From Vulcanimicrobiota bacterium (GTDB lineage Bacteria > Pseudomonadota > Gammaproteobacteria > Xanthomonadales > Rhodanobacteraceae): 57,623 nucleotides of DNA. Below, in pieces: positions 28,315 through 37,310 of this stretch. A model generated the notes under the pieces. The model ran no database searches. It had not been told where the DNA came from and saw only the letters and a list, made by a program, of their open reading frames with translations. Location of the stretch: NCBI GenBank assembly GCA_903970555.1, contig CAJCJD010000151.1:1-57623 (forward strand), in the 5' to 3' direction. The position numbers and the translations under genes were made by a program. Each line of letters begins with the position of its first letter. Positions within the stretch are counted from its first letter, which is position 1.

Positions 28315-28850
28315 GTATGCGCTGCCGTGTCGAACACGCTGATCGCACCGGTAAGCCATGACACGTTGACGTGCCACTCGCGCTGGCCGCTGCGTAAAGT
28401 GATGCGGCCACCGGTCGAGCTACCGTCGGGGAAAAAGCGGATGCGCGCAATGTCACCACCCGTCTGGTCGTTAGCCGCACTTGTTACCGATAGGTCCAAA
28501 CCTTTGGGCAAACGCACATCGCGCTGATCCGCGCCGCGATAAATATCCTGACGTATATCGACCTGAAAAACCCTTTGCTGACCATGCACGATCGCTTGCG
28601 TCCGAGTCGCGCGCAGGGAGGCGGCGAGTTCGCCAGCCGCGGCATTGATACGCGCACTGGCCAAACCATGCGCCACCGAAATGGATACAGCGGCTGCCGC
28701 GATACCAATCAAAATGATGACGGCAAGCATTTCGAGCAAGGTAAAGGCGCGCATGCCGCGCCGCGATGGGGATCGGGCAAACGCGACGGCCGAAGGCGAT
28801 AGTACTTCGCCCCCATTGCCGACGCGCATGACCGATCCCCGGTTTTTCAC
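28311..28850 (-). CDS. gspH: T2SS minor pseudopilin GspH
   Basis: A 179-residue pseudopilin of the GspH group, probably joining the major pseudopilin to the tip. GTG 28850 overlaps the gspG stop (GTGA), matching the coupling used throughout the operon; in-frame ATGs at 28829 and 28754 are alternatives. The hydrophobic segment FTLLEMLAVIILIGIAAAAV keeps Glu at +5, but the residue before Phe is Ala (RGMRA), not the usual Gly. With GTG 28850 the leader is long (34 residues), which is unusual. Cleavage by prepilin peptidase at Ala-Phe is uncertain. Confidence 0.88.
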   Translation of the reverse strand: MKNRGSVMRVGNGGEVLSPSAVAFARSPSRRGMRAFTLLEMLAVIILIGIAAAAVSISVAHGLASARINAAAGELAASLRATRTQAIVHGQQRVFQVDIRQDIYRGADQRDVRLPKGLDLSVTSAANDQTGGDIARIRFFPDGSSTGGRITLRSGQREWHVNVSWLTGAISVFDTAAHT

Positions 28851-29287
28851 TGCCAGTTACCCACGTCGGCGTTGTAGCCATCACCACCCGGCTTACCGTC
28901 CTGGCCGTAGAAGATCAGGTCGTAATTGCCGTGCTCGCCGGGATACTTGTAGCCAAACTCATGACCCCACGGGTCCTTCAGCTGCGAAGGCTTTACGTAA
29001 GGTCCCTGCCAGTTGTTCGCGTTGGCGGGCTTGGCAACGAGATCTGCAAGCTGAGCCGGCGGCGAACCGTTATCCAATGCATAACTGTCGATCGCCTGGC
29101 TCAAGGTGGTGAGCTGCGCCTTGCCGGCGCCGTACTTGCCCTTGTCCACGCTGCTGCCGACCTGGCGTACCACGATGGCGCCGACGATGCCGATCAGCAC
29201 GATCACCGCCAGCATTTCCAGCAGGGTGAAGCCGGCGCTGCGGTGAGGATAATGCAGGGACCGGGTTCGGGAATATCTGTACTGCAT
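28847..29287 (-). CDS. gspG: T2SS major pseudopilin GspG
   Basis: A 146-residue major pseudopilin that polymerises into the piston-like pseudopilus. Leader of about 19 residues ending SAG, cleavage before FTLLEMLAVIVLIGIVGAIV with Glu at +5; the conserved C-terminal calcium-site region includes PGGDGYNADVGNW. ATG 29287 follows GGAGA; the frame extends to 29347 without support. It follows gspF after a 60-bp gap, one of only two non-coupled junctions in the early operon. Confidence 0.94.
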   Translation of the reverse strand: MQYRYSRTRSLHYPHRSAGFTLLEMLAVIVLIGIVGAIVVRQVGSSVDKGKYGAGKAQLTTLSQAIDSYALDNGSPPAQLADLVAKPANANNWQGPYVKPSQLKDPWGHEFGYKYPGEHGNYDLIFYGQDGKPGGDGYNADVGNWQ

Positions 29288-29347
29288 GGGCTGGTTTCTC
29301 CGTTTCTTAGGCGTGGAACAGGGGATACATAAATCGGACAACAGCAA

Positions 29348-30565
29348 TCACTGGATGTTGCTGGTAAGACTGAGCAGAGGCAGCAGGATTGCCGACATGA
29401 TGATGGCCACGAAGAACGTCATCACGATGGTCAGTGCAGGCACCAACGCGGCCAGCAGGCGATCGATGGAGCGCCGGCTTTCCAGCTCGAAGGTATCGGC
29501 CACTTTCAGCAGCATGGTGTCGAGCTGGCCCGCCTCTTCGCCCACCTGCACCATCTGGATCGCCAGACGCGGAAAACGTTGCGAATGGGACAAGGCAAGG
29601 CTCAGACCGTTGCCGCCTTTGACCATCTCGGTGGCCTGGACCAGGGATTCGTCCAGGGCGCGATTGGAGGTCACCATGCGCGCGATGCTCAATGCCGACA
29701 GCAATGGCACGCCGTTTTTCACCAGGGTGCCGAGCGTGCGCGCCAAACGCGCGGTTTCCACTTTCAGTAACAACGGGCCGACCATGCGCATCTTCAGCAG
29801 CCGCTCATGCCAGGCGAGACGCAGTGCGGGATCGCGCATGCGCGCACGCCAAACGAAAATACCGCCAATCACGACGATCAAGATCAACCACCACCAATCC
29901 TGCAAGGTGGTTCCCAACGCCAGTACGGCGCGGGTAATCCACGGGATCGGCACCTGCATGTCCTGGAAAATCGGCACGAATTGCGGCACCACATACGTAA
30001 GCAGCAACAGCAGCGAGCCGAGCACACCAACCATCAGGAAAGCTGGATAGATCAGTGCATTGATGATGCTGCCGCGCAGTTGCTGCGTGCGCTCAAGATA
30101 ATCGGCGAGACGGCGCAGTGTGTCTTCGAGCGATCCGCCAACTTCGCCGGCGCGCACCAGCGCGACATAGAGTTTTGGAAAGACACCGTGTTCTTCGTCC
30201 AACGCTTGGGACAGCGGTGTACCGCCGCGCACGCGGTCGCGCACGCGCTCGATCAGCTTCTTCGCGTGCTCGCCTTCGGGTAGATCCATAAGGATGCCCA
30301 GCGCGCGATCCAGTGGCTGGCCCGCGCCAAGCAACGTCGCCAGCTGATGCGTGAACTGCGCCAGCTGATCACCATTGAACGGCCCGCGCTTGAATAGACC
30401 GGCAAGACCACTACCCTCGCCTGCCGCATCCGCAAGCTTGGCCTCAAGCGGCGTGTGGCCTTGATCCTGCAGACGCACGATCACTTCATCGAGACTGGCC
30501 GCCTCCATCTGTCCCTGCAGGATTTCGCCAGCGGCACTCACCGCGCGATAGCGGAATTGGCTCAT
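29348..30565 (-). CDS. gspF: T2SS inner membrane platform protein GspF
   Basis: A 405-residue polytopic protein with two GspF domains (about 70-190 and 270-400) and three membrane helices. It starts MSQFRYRAVSAAGEIL, a standard GspF opening, at ATG 30565; the longer frame to 30676 runs into a REP-like repeat. It would rotate or anchor pseudopilus assembly driven by GspE. C-terminal AIIMSAILLPLLSLTSNIQ is typical. Confidence 0.94.
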   Translation of the reverse strand: MSQFRYRAVSAAGEILQGQMEAASLDEVIVRLQDQGHTPLEAKLADAAGEGSGLAGLFKRGPFNGDQLAQFTHQLATLLGAGQPLDRALGILMDLPEGEHAKKLIERVRDRVRGGTPLSQALDEEHGVFPKLYVALVRAGEVGGSLEDTLRRLADYLERTQQLRGSIINALIYPAFLMVGVLGSLLLLLTYVVPQFVPIFQDMQVPIPWITRAVLALGTTLQDWWWLILIVVIGGIFVWRARMRDPALRLAWHERLLKMRMVGPLLLKVETARLARTLGTLVKNGVPLLSALSIARMVTSNRALDESLVQATEMVKGGNGLSLALSHSQRFPRLAIQMVQVGEEAGQLDTMLLKVADTFELESRRSIDRLLAALVPALTIVMTFFVAIIMSAILLPLLSLTSNIQ

Positions 30566-30608
30566 GGCGCAGCGAATCCGATGTGCGCCACATTTTTGCC
30601 CGTCATTG

Positions 30609-30708
30609 CGGCGAAGGCCGGAATCCAATGAAACAATCGTGCGAAGTACACAAAACCCATCTGCAGTGCTTCGCACGCCTTATTTGAACTGAATTCCGGC
30701 CTTCGCCG
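30609..30708. repeat. Nested REP-like inverted repeat between gspE and gspF
   Basis: An outer perfect 16-bp inverted repeat (CGGCGAAGGCCGGAAT at 30609-30624 and its complement at 30693-30708) encloses an inner 9-bp pair (CGTGCGAAG at 30638-30646, CTTCGCACG at 30669-30677). The flank CGTCATTG at 30601 resembles other REP-like copies in the window (33518 and 38357). The 195-bp gap in which it sits is the largest inside the T2SS operon, so the hairpin may set the ratio of gspE to downstream message. Confidence 0.75.
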
Positions 30709-30760
30709 AGGCGCTTTTACAACAATGAAGCTGCTCAATGACGACATGGGGGGCCGATGC

Positions 30761-32494
30761 TTATCCTTCCTGCGTAACACGCAACACCTCCTCGATGGTG
30801 GTGATGCCTGCCACCGCTTTGGCGATGCCGTCTTCGTACATCGTGCGCATGCCTTCCAGGCGCGCCTGCCGTTCGACCTCACCCGCATCGGCGCGCTGCA
30901 TGACGAGTCGACGCAGCGGGTCGCTCATCACCAGAAATTCCATGATGGCGCGACGACCGCGATAACCGGTGGGGTTGGTCGTACTGGTGCCGGGTTTCCA
31001 CAAGCGGATCGGTCGCTCGTCGGTATATTTTTCCAGCTCGAATTCCTTGATGACTTCGGGCGGCGCCTCGTAAGGAATCGCTGTTTCTGGATCCAGGCGA
31101 CGCACAAGTCGTTGCGCGAGGATGCCGTTGACGGTAGAACCGAGCAGGTAATCTTCCACGCCCATGTCGAGCATGCGCGTCACGCCACCCGCTGCACTGT
31201 TGGTATGCAGCGTGGACAACACCAAGTGACCGGTAAGCGCGGACTGGATCGCGATGCGGCAGGTTTCCAGATCGCGCATTTCGCCGATCATGATCACGTC
31301 CGGGTCTTGGCGCATGATCGAGCGCAGCGCATTGGCGAAGTCCAGACCGATCTGCGGCTTCACCTGGATCTGGTTGATGCCTTCGAGCTGATATTCGACC
31401 GGATCTTCGACGGTGATGATCTTCACGCCCGGCGTGTTGATCTTCGACAGCGCGGTGTACAACGTGGTGGTCTTGCCCGAACCGGTGGGGCCAGTGACCA
31501 GCAGGATGCCATGCGGCCGCTGCAGCACTTCCACAAAACGTTCACGGAAGTTTTCGGTGAAACCCAGCGACGCGAAATCGAACACTACCGTCTCGCGATC
31601 GAGGATACGCATCACCACCGATTCACCGAAGCTGGTCGGTACGGTGGAGACGCGCAGGTCCAGCTCCTTGCCTTGCACGCGCAACTGAATGCGGCCGTCC
31701 TGTGGCAGGCGGCGCTCGGCGATGTTGAGCTTGGCCATGATCTTCACGCGGCTGATCACCGCGGCGGTGGAACTGGAAGGCGGGGCTTCCACTTCGTGCA
31801 GCACGCCGTCGATGCGATAGCGCACTTTCAGGCGATTCTCGAACGGCTCGATATGCACGTCGGATGCGCGCTGTTCCACCGCGCGCTGCAGGATCAGGTT
31901 GACCAGGCGGATCACTGGCGCCTCGGACGCGAGGTCGCGCAAATGTTCCACGTCATCCTCTTCGGCCGCGCTGCCGTCGAGGTTTTCCACGATGGTGCCC
32001 ATCGCGGAACGACCTTGGCCGTAATAACGTTCGATCAGATCATCGATTTCCGAGCGCAAACCGATGCAGAGCGAGACGGGTTTGCCGCACGCAAGGCGCA
32101 CCGCCTGAAGCGGATAGGGATCGGCCGGATCGGCCACCAACAAGGTGACCCCATCCTCACCCGAACGCACGGGCACGATATGTTGCTGCTTGAGGAAGCG
32201 GACGGAGATATCCACGTCGGCAGGCGGCAGTTCCGGTGCATCGCGTGCCGCCAGCAAAGGCGCATGAAGGCGCTCGGCCCAGGCTTCGGCCAGATCGCGC
32301 TCGGAAACCAGGCCCAAGCGCGCAAGCAGGGTGGTGAGCGTCCCTTCCGGCGCTTCTTCATGCAGGCGCCGGGCACGCACCAGGTCGTTGTCTTTCAGGC
32401 GCCCACGCGCCACCAGCAGCGCGCACACTGCCTGTTCATGGTCATCCGTGGCCTTTATCGCCCCAACGGACGCCGGCCTTACGACTGCCGACAT
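30761..32494 (-). CDS. gspE: Type II secretion ATPase GspE
   Basis: A 577-residue cytoplasmic ATPase, first gene of the operon. N1/N2 domains (about 1-160) bind GspL; the catalytic domain has Walker A GPTGSGKT (335-342), Asp box TVEDPVEY, Walker B DPDVIMIGE (397-405) and His box GHLVLSTLHTN (422-432). The region 464-515, where most GspE proteins carry a zinc-binding four-cysteine motif, has no cysteine; the following TGYRGRRAIMEF is intact. I recall the Xanthomonas homologue may also lack these cysteines. GGGG precedes ATG 32494. Confidence 0.95.
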   Translation of the reverse strand: MSAVVRPASVGAIKATDDHEQAVCALLVARGRLKDNDLVRARRLHEEAPEGTLTTLLARLGLVSERDLAEAWAERLHAPLLAARDAPELPPADVDISVRFLKQQHIVPVRSGEDGVTLLVADPADPYPLQAVRLACGKPVSLCIGLRSEIDDLIERYYGQGRSAMGTIVENLDGSAAEEDDVEHLRDLASEAPVIRLVNLILQRAVEQRASDVHIEPFENRLKVRYRIDGVLHEVEAPPSSSTAAVISRVKIMAKLNIAERRLPQDGRIQLRVQGKELDLRVSTVPTSFGESVVMRILDRETVVFDFASLGFTENFRERFVEVLQRPHGILLVTGPTGSGKTTTLYTALSKINTPGVKIITVEDPVEYQLEGINQIQVKPQIGLDFANALRSIMRQDPDVIMIGEMRDLETCRIAIQSALTGHLVLSTLHTNSAAGGVTRMLDMGVEDYLLGSTVNGILAQRLVRRLDPETAIPYEAPPEVIKEFELEKYTDERPIRLWKPGTSTTNPTGYRGRRAIMEFLVMSDPLRRLVMQRADAGEVERQARLEGMRTMYEDGIAKAVAGITTIEEVLRVTQEG

Positions 32495-32707
32495 ACTGCA
32501 CCCCGCTCGTGACTAACATCTCAAAACACGCCCGGCCCGCCCGGCGTCCCCACGCGTCGAACAGGCGAATCCCATTCGTAACACAACCGTGAAGCGGCTG
32601 GCGAGCCTTGTCAGGCGGCGCCTTCTCGTAGTGTGACCGGCCGTTCATGCTGCGACTGGGCGGTAAGGTACATGGATGGGACAATAAGAACTTTAAAAGG
32701 GTTCTCC

Positions 32708-33493
32708 ATGCAGCTCATCGATATCGGGGCCAACCTCACCCACGAATCCTTCCGGCACGATTTCGATGCCGTTTTGGACCGTGCCCGGGCACATGGGGTG
32801 ATACAAATGGTTGTCACCGGCGCGTCACACGTCGGTAGCGAACACGCGCTGGACCTGGCGCGCGCGCATCCCGGCATGCTGCACGCCACGGCGGGCATGC
32901 ATCCGCACCACGCCATCGATTACACCGACGTGACCGACGCGCGTTTGCGCGAGCTGGCGCACGCATCGGAAGTTCGCGCGGTGGGAGAAACCGGCCTGGA
33001 CTACAACCGCAATTACTCGCCGCGCGATGTGCAGTTGCACGTATTCGAGCGTCAATTGCAGATTGCTGCCGACGTCGGCAAGCCGCTGTTCCTGCATCAG
33101 CGCGATGCGCATCAGGATTTTCTTGCGCTGCTCAAACGCTATCGCGACAAGGTGCCGGCGGCGGTGGTGCATTGCTTTACCGATACGCGCGAAGCGCTGC
33201 ACGATTACCTCGCGCTGGATTGCCATATCGGCATTACCGGTTGGATCTGCGACGAACGTCGTGGCACGCACTTGCGCGAATTCGTGCGCGAGATTCCCGC
33301 CAATCGGCTGATGGTGGAAACGGATGCGCCTTATCTGTTGCCGCGCACGGTGCGCCCGCAACCGAGTCATCGGCGCAACGAGCCGATGTATCTGAAACAT
33401 ATTTGCGAGGAAATCGCGCGCGATCGTGGCGAGCCGGTCGAGGTTACCGCTGCCAATAGCACGGCTGCGGCTGCGGCATTCTTCGGGATCTAG
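32708..33493 (+). CDS. tatD: TatD-family metal-dependent DNase
   Basis: A 261-residue TIM-barrel hydrolase, probably the TatD 3'-5' single-strand exonuclease involved in DNA repair. Metal ligands fit the family: Glu94 in GETGLDYNRN, His130 in FLHQRDAH, His155 in VVHCFTDT and Asp206 in VETDAPYLLPR. GITGWICDERRG and RRNEPMYL are specific to TatD rather than YcfH or YjjV. ATG 32708 starts with QLIDIGANLT, the standard opening; the frame continues upstream to 32633 without support. Divergent from gspE. Confidence 0.94.
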   Translation: MQLIDIGANLTHESFRHDFDAVLDRARAHGVIQMVVTGASHVGSEHALDLARAHPGMLHATAGMHPHHAIDYTDVTDARLRELAHASEVRAVGETGLDYNRNYSPRDVQLHVFERQLQIAADVGKPLFLHQRDAHQDFLALLKRYRDKVPAAVVHCFTDTREALHDYLALDCHIGITGWICDERRGTHLREFVREIPANRLMVETDAPYLLPRTVRPQPSHRRNEPMYLKHICEEIARDRGEPVEVTAANSTAAAAAFFGI

Positions 33494-33517
33494 GAAGCCG
33501 GTTTCCCGTTTGTTTGT

Positions 33518-33547
33518 TCGTCATCCCGACACAAGCCGGAATGACGA
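33518..33547. repeat. REP-like hairpin between tatD and rluE
   Basis: TCGTCAT (33518-33524) pairs with ATGACGA (33541-33547) around a loop containing a CCG/CGG pair. It lies between the ends of two convergent genes, so it could act as a terminator. The GTCATCCCG sequence matches the copy at 38357 and resembles the one at 30601. Confidence 0.6.
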
Positions 33548-33557
33548 GCGCAATTCC

Positions 33558-34094
33558 TCAAGGTGCGAGCACGCGCATCTCACCCGGCTGTAATTCGTCC
33601 AGCGCATAGCCGCCAACGCGCACGCGGATCAACCGCAAAGTTGGAAATCCCACCGCGGCCGTCATACGCCGGACCTGCCGGTTGCGTCCCTCGCGCAAGG
33701 TAATCGACATCCAACTGGTGGGAATGCTTTTACGAAAGCGTACCGGCGGATCGCGCGGCCACAGCCACGATGGCTCATCGGCGTGCTCGGCAATGGCCGG
33801 CAGTGTCGGGCCATCGTTCAAGGCAACGCCGCGGCACAGCGCCTGCAACGCTTCATCGTTCAACGCCCCATCGACCTGCACCAGATACGTCTTGGGCTGC
33901 TTGTGGCGCGGATCGGTAAGTCGGTGCGCCAGCGCACCATCGTCGGTGAGCAGCAGCAGACCTTCGCTGTCGTGATCCAGTCGACCCGCTGGATACACAT
34001 CCTTCTGCCGCACGTAGTCGGCCAAAGTCGGACGTCCATCGTTGGTCGTGAATTGGCACAGCACGCCGAACGGCTTGTTCAGCGCAATGAGCAT
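33558..34094 (-). CDS. rluE: 23S rRNA pseudouridine synthase RluE
   Basis: A 178-residue enzyme of the RsuA/RluB/E/F family, without an S4 domain as in RluE. It starts [15 protein letters not shown] and has the catalytic [13 protein letters not shown] with Asp40, plus the late [24 protein letters not shown] signature. In E. coli RluE modifies U2457 of 23S rRNA. Length is slightly shorter than E. coli RluE (217), lacking an N-terminal tail. Confidence 0.9.
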   Translation of the reverse strand: MLIALNKPFGVLCQFTTNDGRPTLADYVRQKDVYPAGRLDHDSEGLLLLTDDGALAHRLTDPRHKQPKTYLVQVDGALNDEALQALCRGVALNDGPTLPAIAEHADEPSWLWPRDPPVRFRKSIPTSWMSITLREGRNRQVRRMTAAVGFPTLRLIRVRVGGYALDELQPGEMRVLAP

Positions 34095-34112
34095 GGCTTT
34101 TTGCGCTCGCTT

Positions 34113-34146
34113 CCTCTCCCCTTAGGCGAGAGGACCGGGGTGAGGG
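34113..34146. repeat. Small REP-like element of the CTCTCCCC/GGGGTGAG type
   Basis: CCTCTC (34113-34118) pairs with GAGAGG (34128-34133), followed by ACCGGGGTGAGGG. The same two blocks appear near 57480-57509 and, inverted, at 57599-57620. Such blocks are common dispersed intergenic repeats in many proteobacteria. Confidence 0.55.
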
Positions 34147-34173
34147 ACAATGGCTCGCGGTAAATCACCTAGC

Positions 34174-35073
34174 TCAGTGTGCCGCTGCACTCGACGACGA
34201 AGCAGGCGATGACGCTTTCGCCGCCTTCACGAAACGCAGCGTCATGCGATCGGATTCACCGATCGCGAGGTACTTGGCGCGGTCCTGGTCGCCGAGCGTC
34301 AACGTCGGCGGCAAGGTCCAGACACCTTTCGGATAATCCTTGGTGTCTTTCGGATTGGCGTTGACTTCGCTCTGCCCGTCCAACTTGAAACCGGCATCCG
34401 TGGCGAGCTTGATGATGTAATCGGTCGGCAGGTAGCCACTGCCCTTCACCGAATCGAGCGTGGCGCCGGGCGCCGCGCGATGATCCACCACACCCAGCAC
34501 ACCGCCGGGCTTGAGCACTGCATAAAACGCCTTGAACATCGCCTGCGCCGTGCCGGCCATGGCCCAGTTATGCACGTTGCGGAAGGTCAGCACCATATCG
34601 GCTGAACCTGCTGGGCCAAATACCGGCGCCTGCGGATTGAAGGTCGCGATGCTGGTCTTGGCGTACTCCGTGGGATCGGCCGCAAACTTGGCGCGCAACG
34701 CCGCGACGTCCTGCTTGGCCTCCGCGTTGTTATCCGTCACGGCCGCAATGTAATGGCCATTGTCGCGCAGCAACGGCGCGAGGACTTCGCTATACCAGCC
34801 TGCACCGGGAGTTATCTCGATCACGGTTTGGTCCGGCTGCAATCCGAAGAACTGCAGCGTGGCCTTGGGATGGCGATACACGTCGCGTGCTTTGTTGGCC
34901 GCTGAGCGCCAGGAGCCGGCCAATACCGCATCGAGCTGGCCGGCGGTGAAATCGCTGGCGCTAGTCGGCGGCACTAAGTCGCCCGTGGGCTGATCCTGCC
35001 CCGCTTGCTGCGCGTGAACCGCGCCAGCGAGCAACAGGGCGGCGGACAATCCGAAGGCGAGCCTGATCTTCAT
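34174..35073 (-). CDS. Periplasmic class I SAM methyltransferase-like protein
   Basis: A 299-residue protein with a Sec signal peptide (1-21, ending VHA). The body has a class I methyltransferase-like fold: VIEITPGAGWYSEVLAPLL is motif I and DMVLTFRNVHNW resembles the acceptor motif, placed in the COG4798-type predicted methyltransferases. A periplasmic location is puzzling because SAM is cytoplasmic; the protein may bind another ligand. It ends in a low-complexity Ser/Ala tail. No genes of known pathway are adjacent. Confidence 0.82.
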   Translation of the reverse strand: MKIRLAFGLSAALLLAGAVHAQQAGQDQPTGDLVPPTSASDFTAGQLDAVLAGSWRSAANKARDVYRHPKATLQFFGLQPDQTVIEITPGAGWYSEVLAPLLRDNGHYIAAVTDNNAEAKQDVAALRAKFAADPTEYAKTSIATFNPQAPVFGPAGSADMVLTFRNVHNWAMAGTAQAMFKAFYAVLKPGGVLGVVDHRAAPGATLDSVKGSGYLPTDYIIKLATDAGFKLDGQSEVNANPKDTKDYPKGVWTLPPTLTLGDQDRAKYLAIGESDRMTLRFVKAAKASSPASSSSAAAH

Positions 35074-35247
35074 GACGATTCCTCAACGGTGTTCCGCGGC
35101 AGCCTGCCGCCGGTTATGTGCAGCGTATGTCGACATTTTACATTTAATTTACGCTGACTGCGCACTCGATTCGCCTGGGCGCGCAGATATAACCGCCTCT
35201 CTGCACCCCTCTGGAACAGAAGAGGTCATTTGGCGCCATCCGATTCG

Positions 35248-35910
35248 TTAGAACGGTCTCGGACAGACCGATTGCAAGCCGTCGATATGCTCATGCAGAT
35301 CCGGCGCAATGCCCTGCCACATAGGATCGAGAATGAAATCGATGCCTTCGTAGCGAGCCAGCTTGGCTGCCGGAATGAAATCGGCGTCGCCAGCGACCAG
35401 GATGATCTGGTCTACCTGCTTCTTGTAGGCCAGCGCGGCGATGTCGATACCGATCTTCATATCCACCTGGGTCTGGCGCATGTCCGGCTCGAAATGCTCG
35501 TCACCCAGCTCATCCCAATACAAGGATTCGTCGCGCAGTTGTTGGTAAGCCTGATGCTTGAGCTTCCATTCGCCGCGATCGGCCAATCGCCCGAGTCGCA
35601 ATGCCATCTTGCGTTGACGGCGCAGCTGGTCGTGCAGATCGCGACGGAACGCGGCTGCGCCGGTACGCGAGAAATCCATGCTCTCGCCGCTGATCGGCTT
35701 CACAAGTACTTTCTCCAGCGGCGGGCAATCGTAGAAAAAGATGCGATACAAGGCCTCGCGCGGACGATCCAGCGTCTTGAGATGTTCAAGCGCCATACCG
35801 AAGACGGTCTTGGCGACGGTGCGCGCGTCGTTGGCGTCTCGGTCGCCCCACACCTTGCGATAGCGAGCAAGGAAGAAAGCGCCGTCGACAAGGATGGCGG
35901 TGCTTGGCAT
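35248..35910 (-). CDS. NYN-domain (LabA/DUF88-like) protein
   Basis: A 220-residue cytosolic protein of the NYN/PIN-like nuclease superfamily. The acidic residues expected to bind metal are visible: Asp9 in ILVDGAFF, Asp in QVDMKIGIDIAAL and Asp in VAGDADFIPA. Members are RNases in tRNA/rRNA decay or in defence, but many are uncharacterised. It is a single-gene unit with no obvious toxin or restriction partner nearby, so I assign no pathway. Confidence 0.88.
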   Translation of the reverse strand: MPSTAILVDGAFFLARYRKVWGDRDANDARTVAKTVFGMALEHLKTLDRPREALYRIFFYDCPPLEKVLVKPISGESMDFSRTGAAAFRRDLHDQLRRQRKMALRLGRLADRGEWKLKHQAYQQLRDESLYWDELGDEHFEPDMRQTQVDMKIGIDIAALAYKKQVDQIILVAGDADFIPAAKLARYEGIDFILDPMWQGIAPDLHEHIDGLQSVCPRPF

Positions 35911-36075
35911 AGGAAATCCTTATATAAGTGCTGCGAATGGATTGTCGCGCCAGCTCATAGTGGCCAGCGATCACATTTTAAGCGAAGCAGGTGTACGCGT
36001 CGTCATCATTGATCGACACGCAACAACATCATTCGCGACGACTTCAGTCACCGCAGCACTTCTGTTGCCTAGCCG

Positions 36076-36999
36076 TTACGCAACCGCATCATCACATTGC
36101 AACTGCGGCATCTGCCCGCAATACGTCTGCGCCTCTTCAAGCAACCACGCGCGGAACGTGCCCATGCCGCGATGATCTTCCGAGCGCGGCGGATAGACGA
36201 GGTAATACGCTTCCGGTTCGAGCACAGGCAGATAACGGTCGCCCAGCACCACTAACTTGCCAGCATCGATCAGCGACTTCGACGTCACCATGCGGCCAAG
36301 CGCCACGCCAAGACCTTCGAGTGCCGCATGTCGCAACGCATCCACCGTATCCACATGCGCCACGTATCGACGCGGCAGCTTGCCGCCGTAATGCGCAAAC
36401 CAGTCGTTCCAGCGGTTGTTGGGATTGGGATCGCCAAGCAGCGGCCAACTCGCAAGATCAAGCGGGTCGGCCCCGGCCATGCGCGCCACCAACTCCGGCG
36501 CGGCCACCGGTGCAATCCACTCACCGAACAGGCGCTCGCTGCGCAGTCCCTGCCACGCACCTTTTCCGTAGCGCACGGCAGCGTCGACCGCTTCGCGCTC
36601 GAAATTCACCAGGGCAGAACTGGACTGCAGATTGAGTTCCAGTTCCGGATGCGCCGCGAGTAGACGGGGCAAGCGCGGCATGAGCCAACTGGAAATAATG
36701 CCGGGACTGGCGCTAAGGGTAAGTGCGTCATGACGCCGCTCGCGATAGCGCAACAACGCGTGCTCGATGCCGTCGAAATGTTCGCCGACGGCTTCGAGCA
36801 GGCCGCAACCTTCGACAGTAAGCGTGACGCCACGTGGGCCTCGCTCGAACAGGCGGCGCTCGAGGCGCTCTTCCAGCTGGCGCATCTGATGGCTCAGTGC
36901 ACTGACGGTGAGGTTGGCCTGCGCGGCGGCGCGCGACAGATTACCCAGTCGCGCCACTTGCACGAATTGCTGCAAAAGACTGAGTGGAACCCGGCTCAT
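36076..36999 (-). CDS. LysR-family regulator, GcvA-like
   Basis: A 307-residue LysR-type regulator with an N-terminal HTH (QVARLGNLSRAAAQANLTVSALSHQMRQLEERL) and a sensor domain. The opening PLSLLQQFVQVARLGNLSRAA is of the GcvA-like subgroup. It is divergent from the aldo/keto reductase gene 363 bp away, with a small frame and a strong dyad in between. It may regulate that gene; not shown. Confidence 0.92.
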   Translation of the reverse strand: MSRVPLSLLQQFVQVARLGNLSRAAAQANLTVSALSHQMRQLEERLERRLFERGPRGVTLTVEGCGLLEAVGEHFDGIEHALLRYRERRHDALTLSASPGIISSWLMPRLPRLLAAHPELELNLQSSSALVNFEREAVDAAVRYGKGAWQGLRSERLFGEWIAPVAAPELVARMAGADPLDLASWPLLGDPNPNNRWNDWFAHYGGKLPRRYVAHVDTVDALRHAALEGLGVALGRMVTSKSLIDAGKLVVLGDRYLPVLEPEAYYLVYPPRSEDHRGMGTFRAWLLEEAQTYCGQMPQLQCDDAVA

Positions 37000-37097
37000 C
37001 TTGAATATCCCTCAAACCTGGCTTGCGAATATATCGCTTTTCCGGGTCATCGCATGCCATTACCTTGAGCGCAGCCCAACCCCACCAGAGAACCCCC

Positions 37098-37277
37098 ATG
37101 CGCTCGCCATGGATCGATCTGCTGTTCCTGCACGGCCATGTCACACCCGGCAAACTGGACTGGCGCCCCGATGCGCCGACCTGCACATGCCAGACCGCGC
37201 GACGCATCGAGGTGGATGTCGCGCAATTGCCGCTATCCATCCGTTGCGAAAAAAGGGATTCCGCCTGCTGCGCTTGA
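37098..37277 (+). CDS. Possible small Cys-rich protein
   Basis: A 59-codon frame starting MRSPWIDLLFLHGHVTPGKL and ending CEKRDSACCA, in the gap between lysR and the aldo/keto reductase. It has five cysteines, no signal peptide, and a weak upstream AGAGAA. I do not recognise it with certainty. The lysR gene lies on the other strand and does not overlap it. Confidence 0.35.
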   Translation: MRSPWIDLLFLHGHVTPGKLDWRPDAPTCTCQTARRIEVDVAQLPLSIRCEKRDSACCA

Positions 37278-37310
37278 TTACTCGGCGTAGGCACCCAACT
37301 CGGAAGGATC

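Noticed and set aside
30725..32512. 595-codon plus-strand frame opposite gspE
   Set aside because: Antisense shadow of a conserved ATPase gene; His/Asp/Arg-rich product without recognisable domain.
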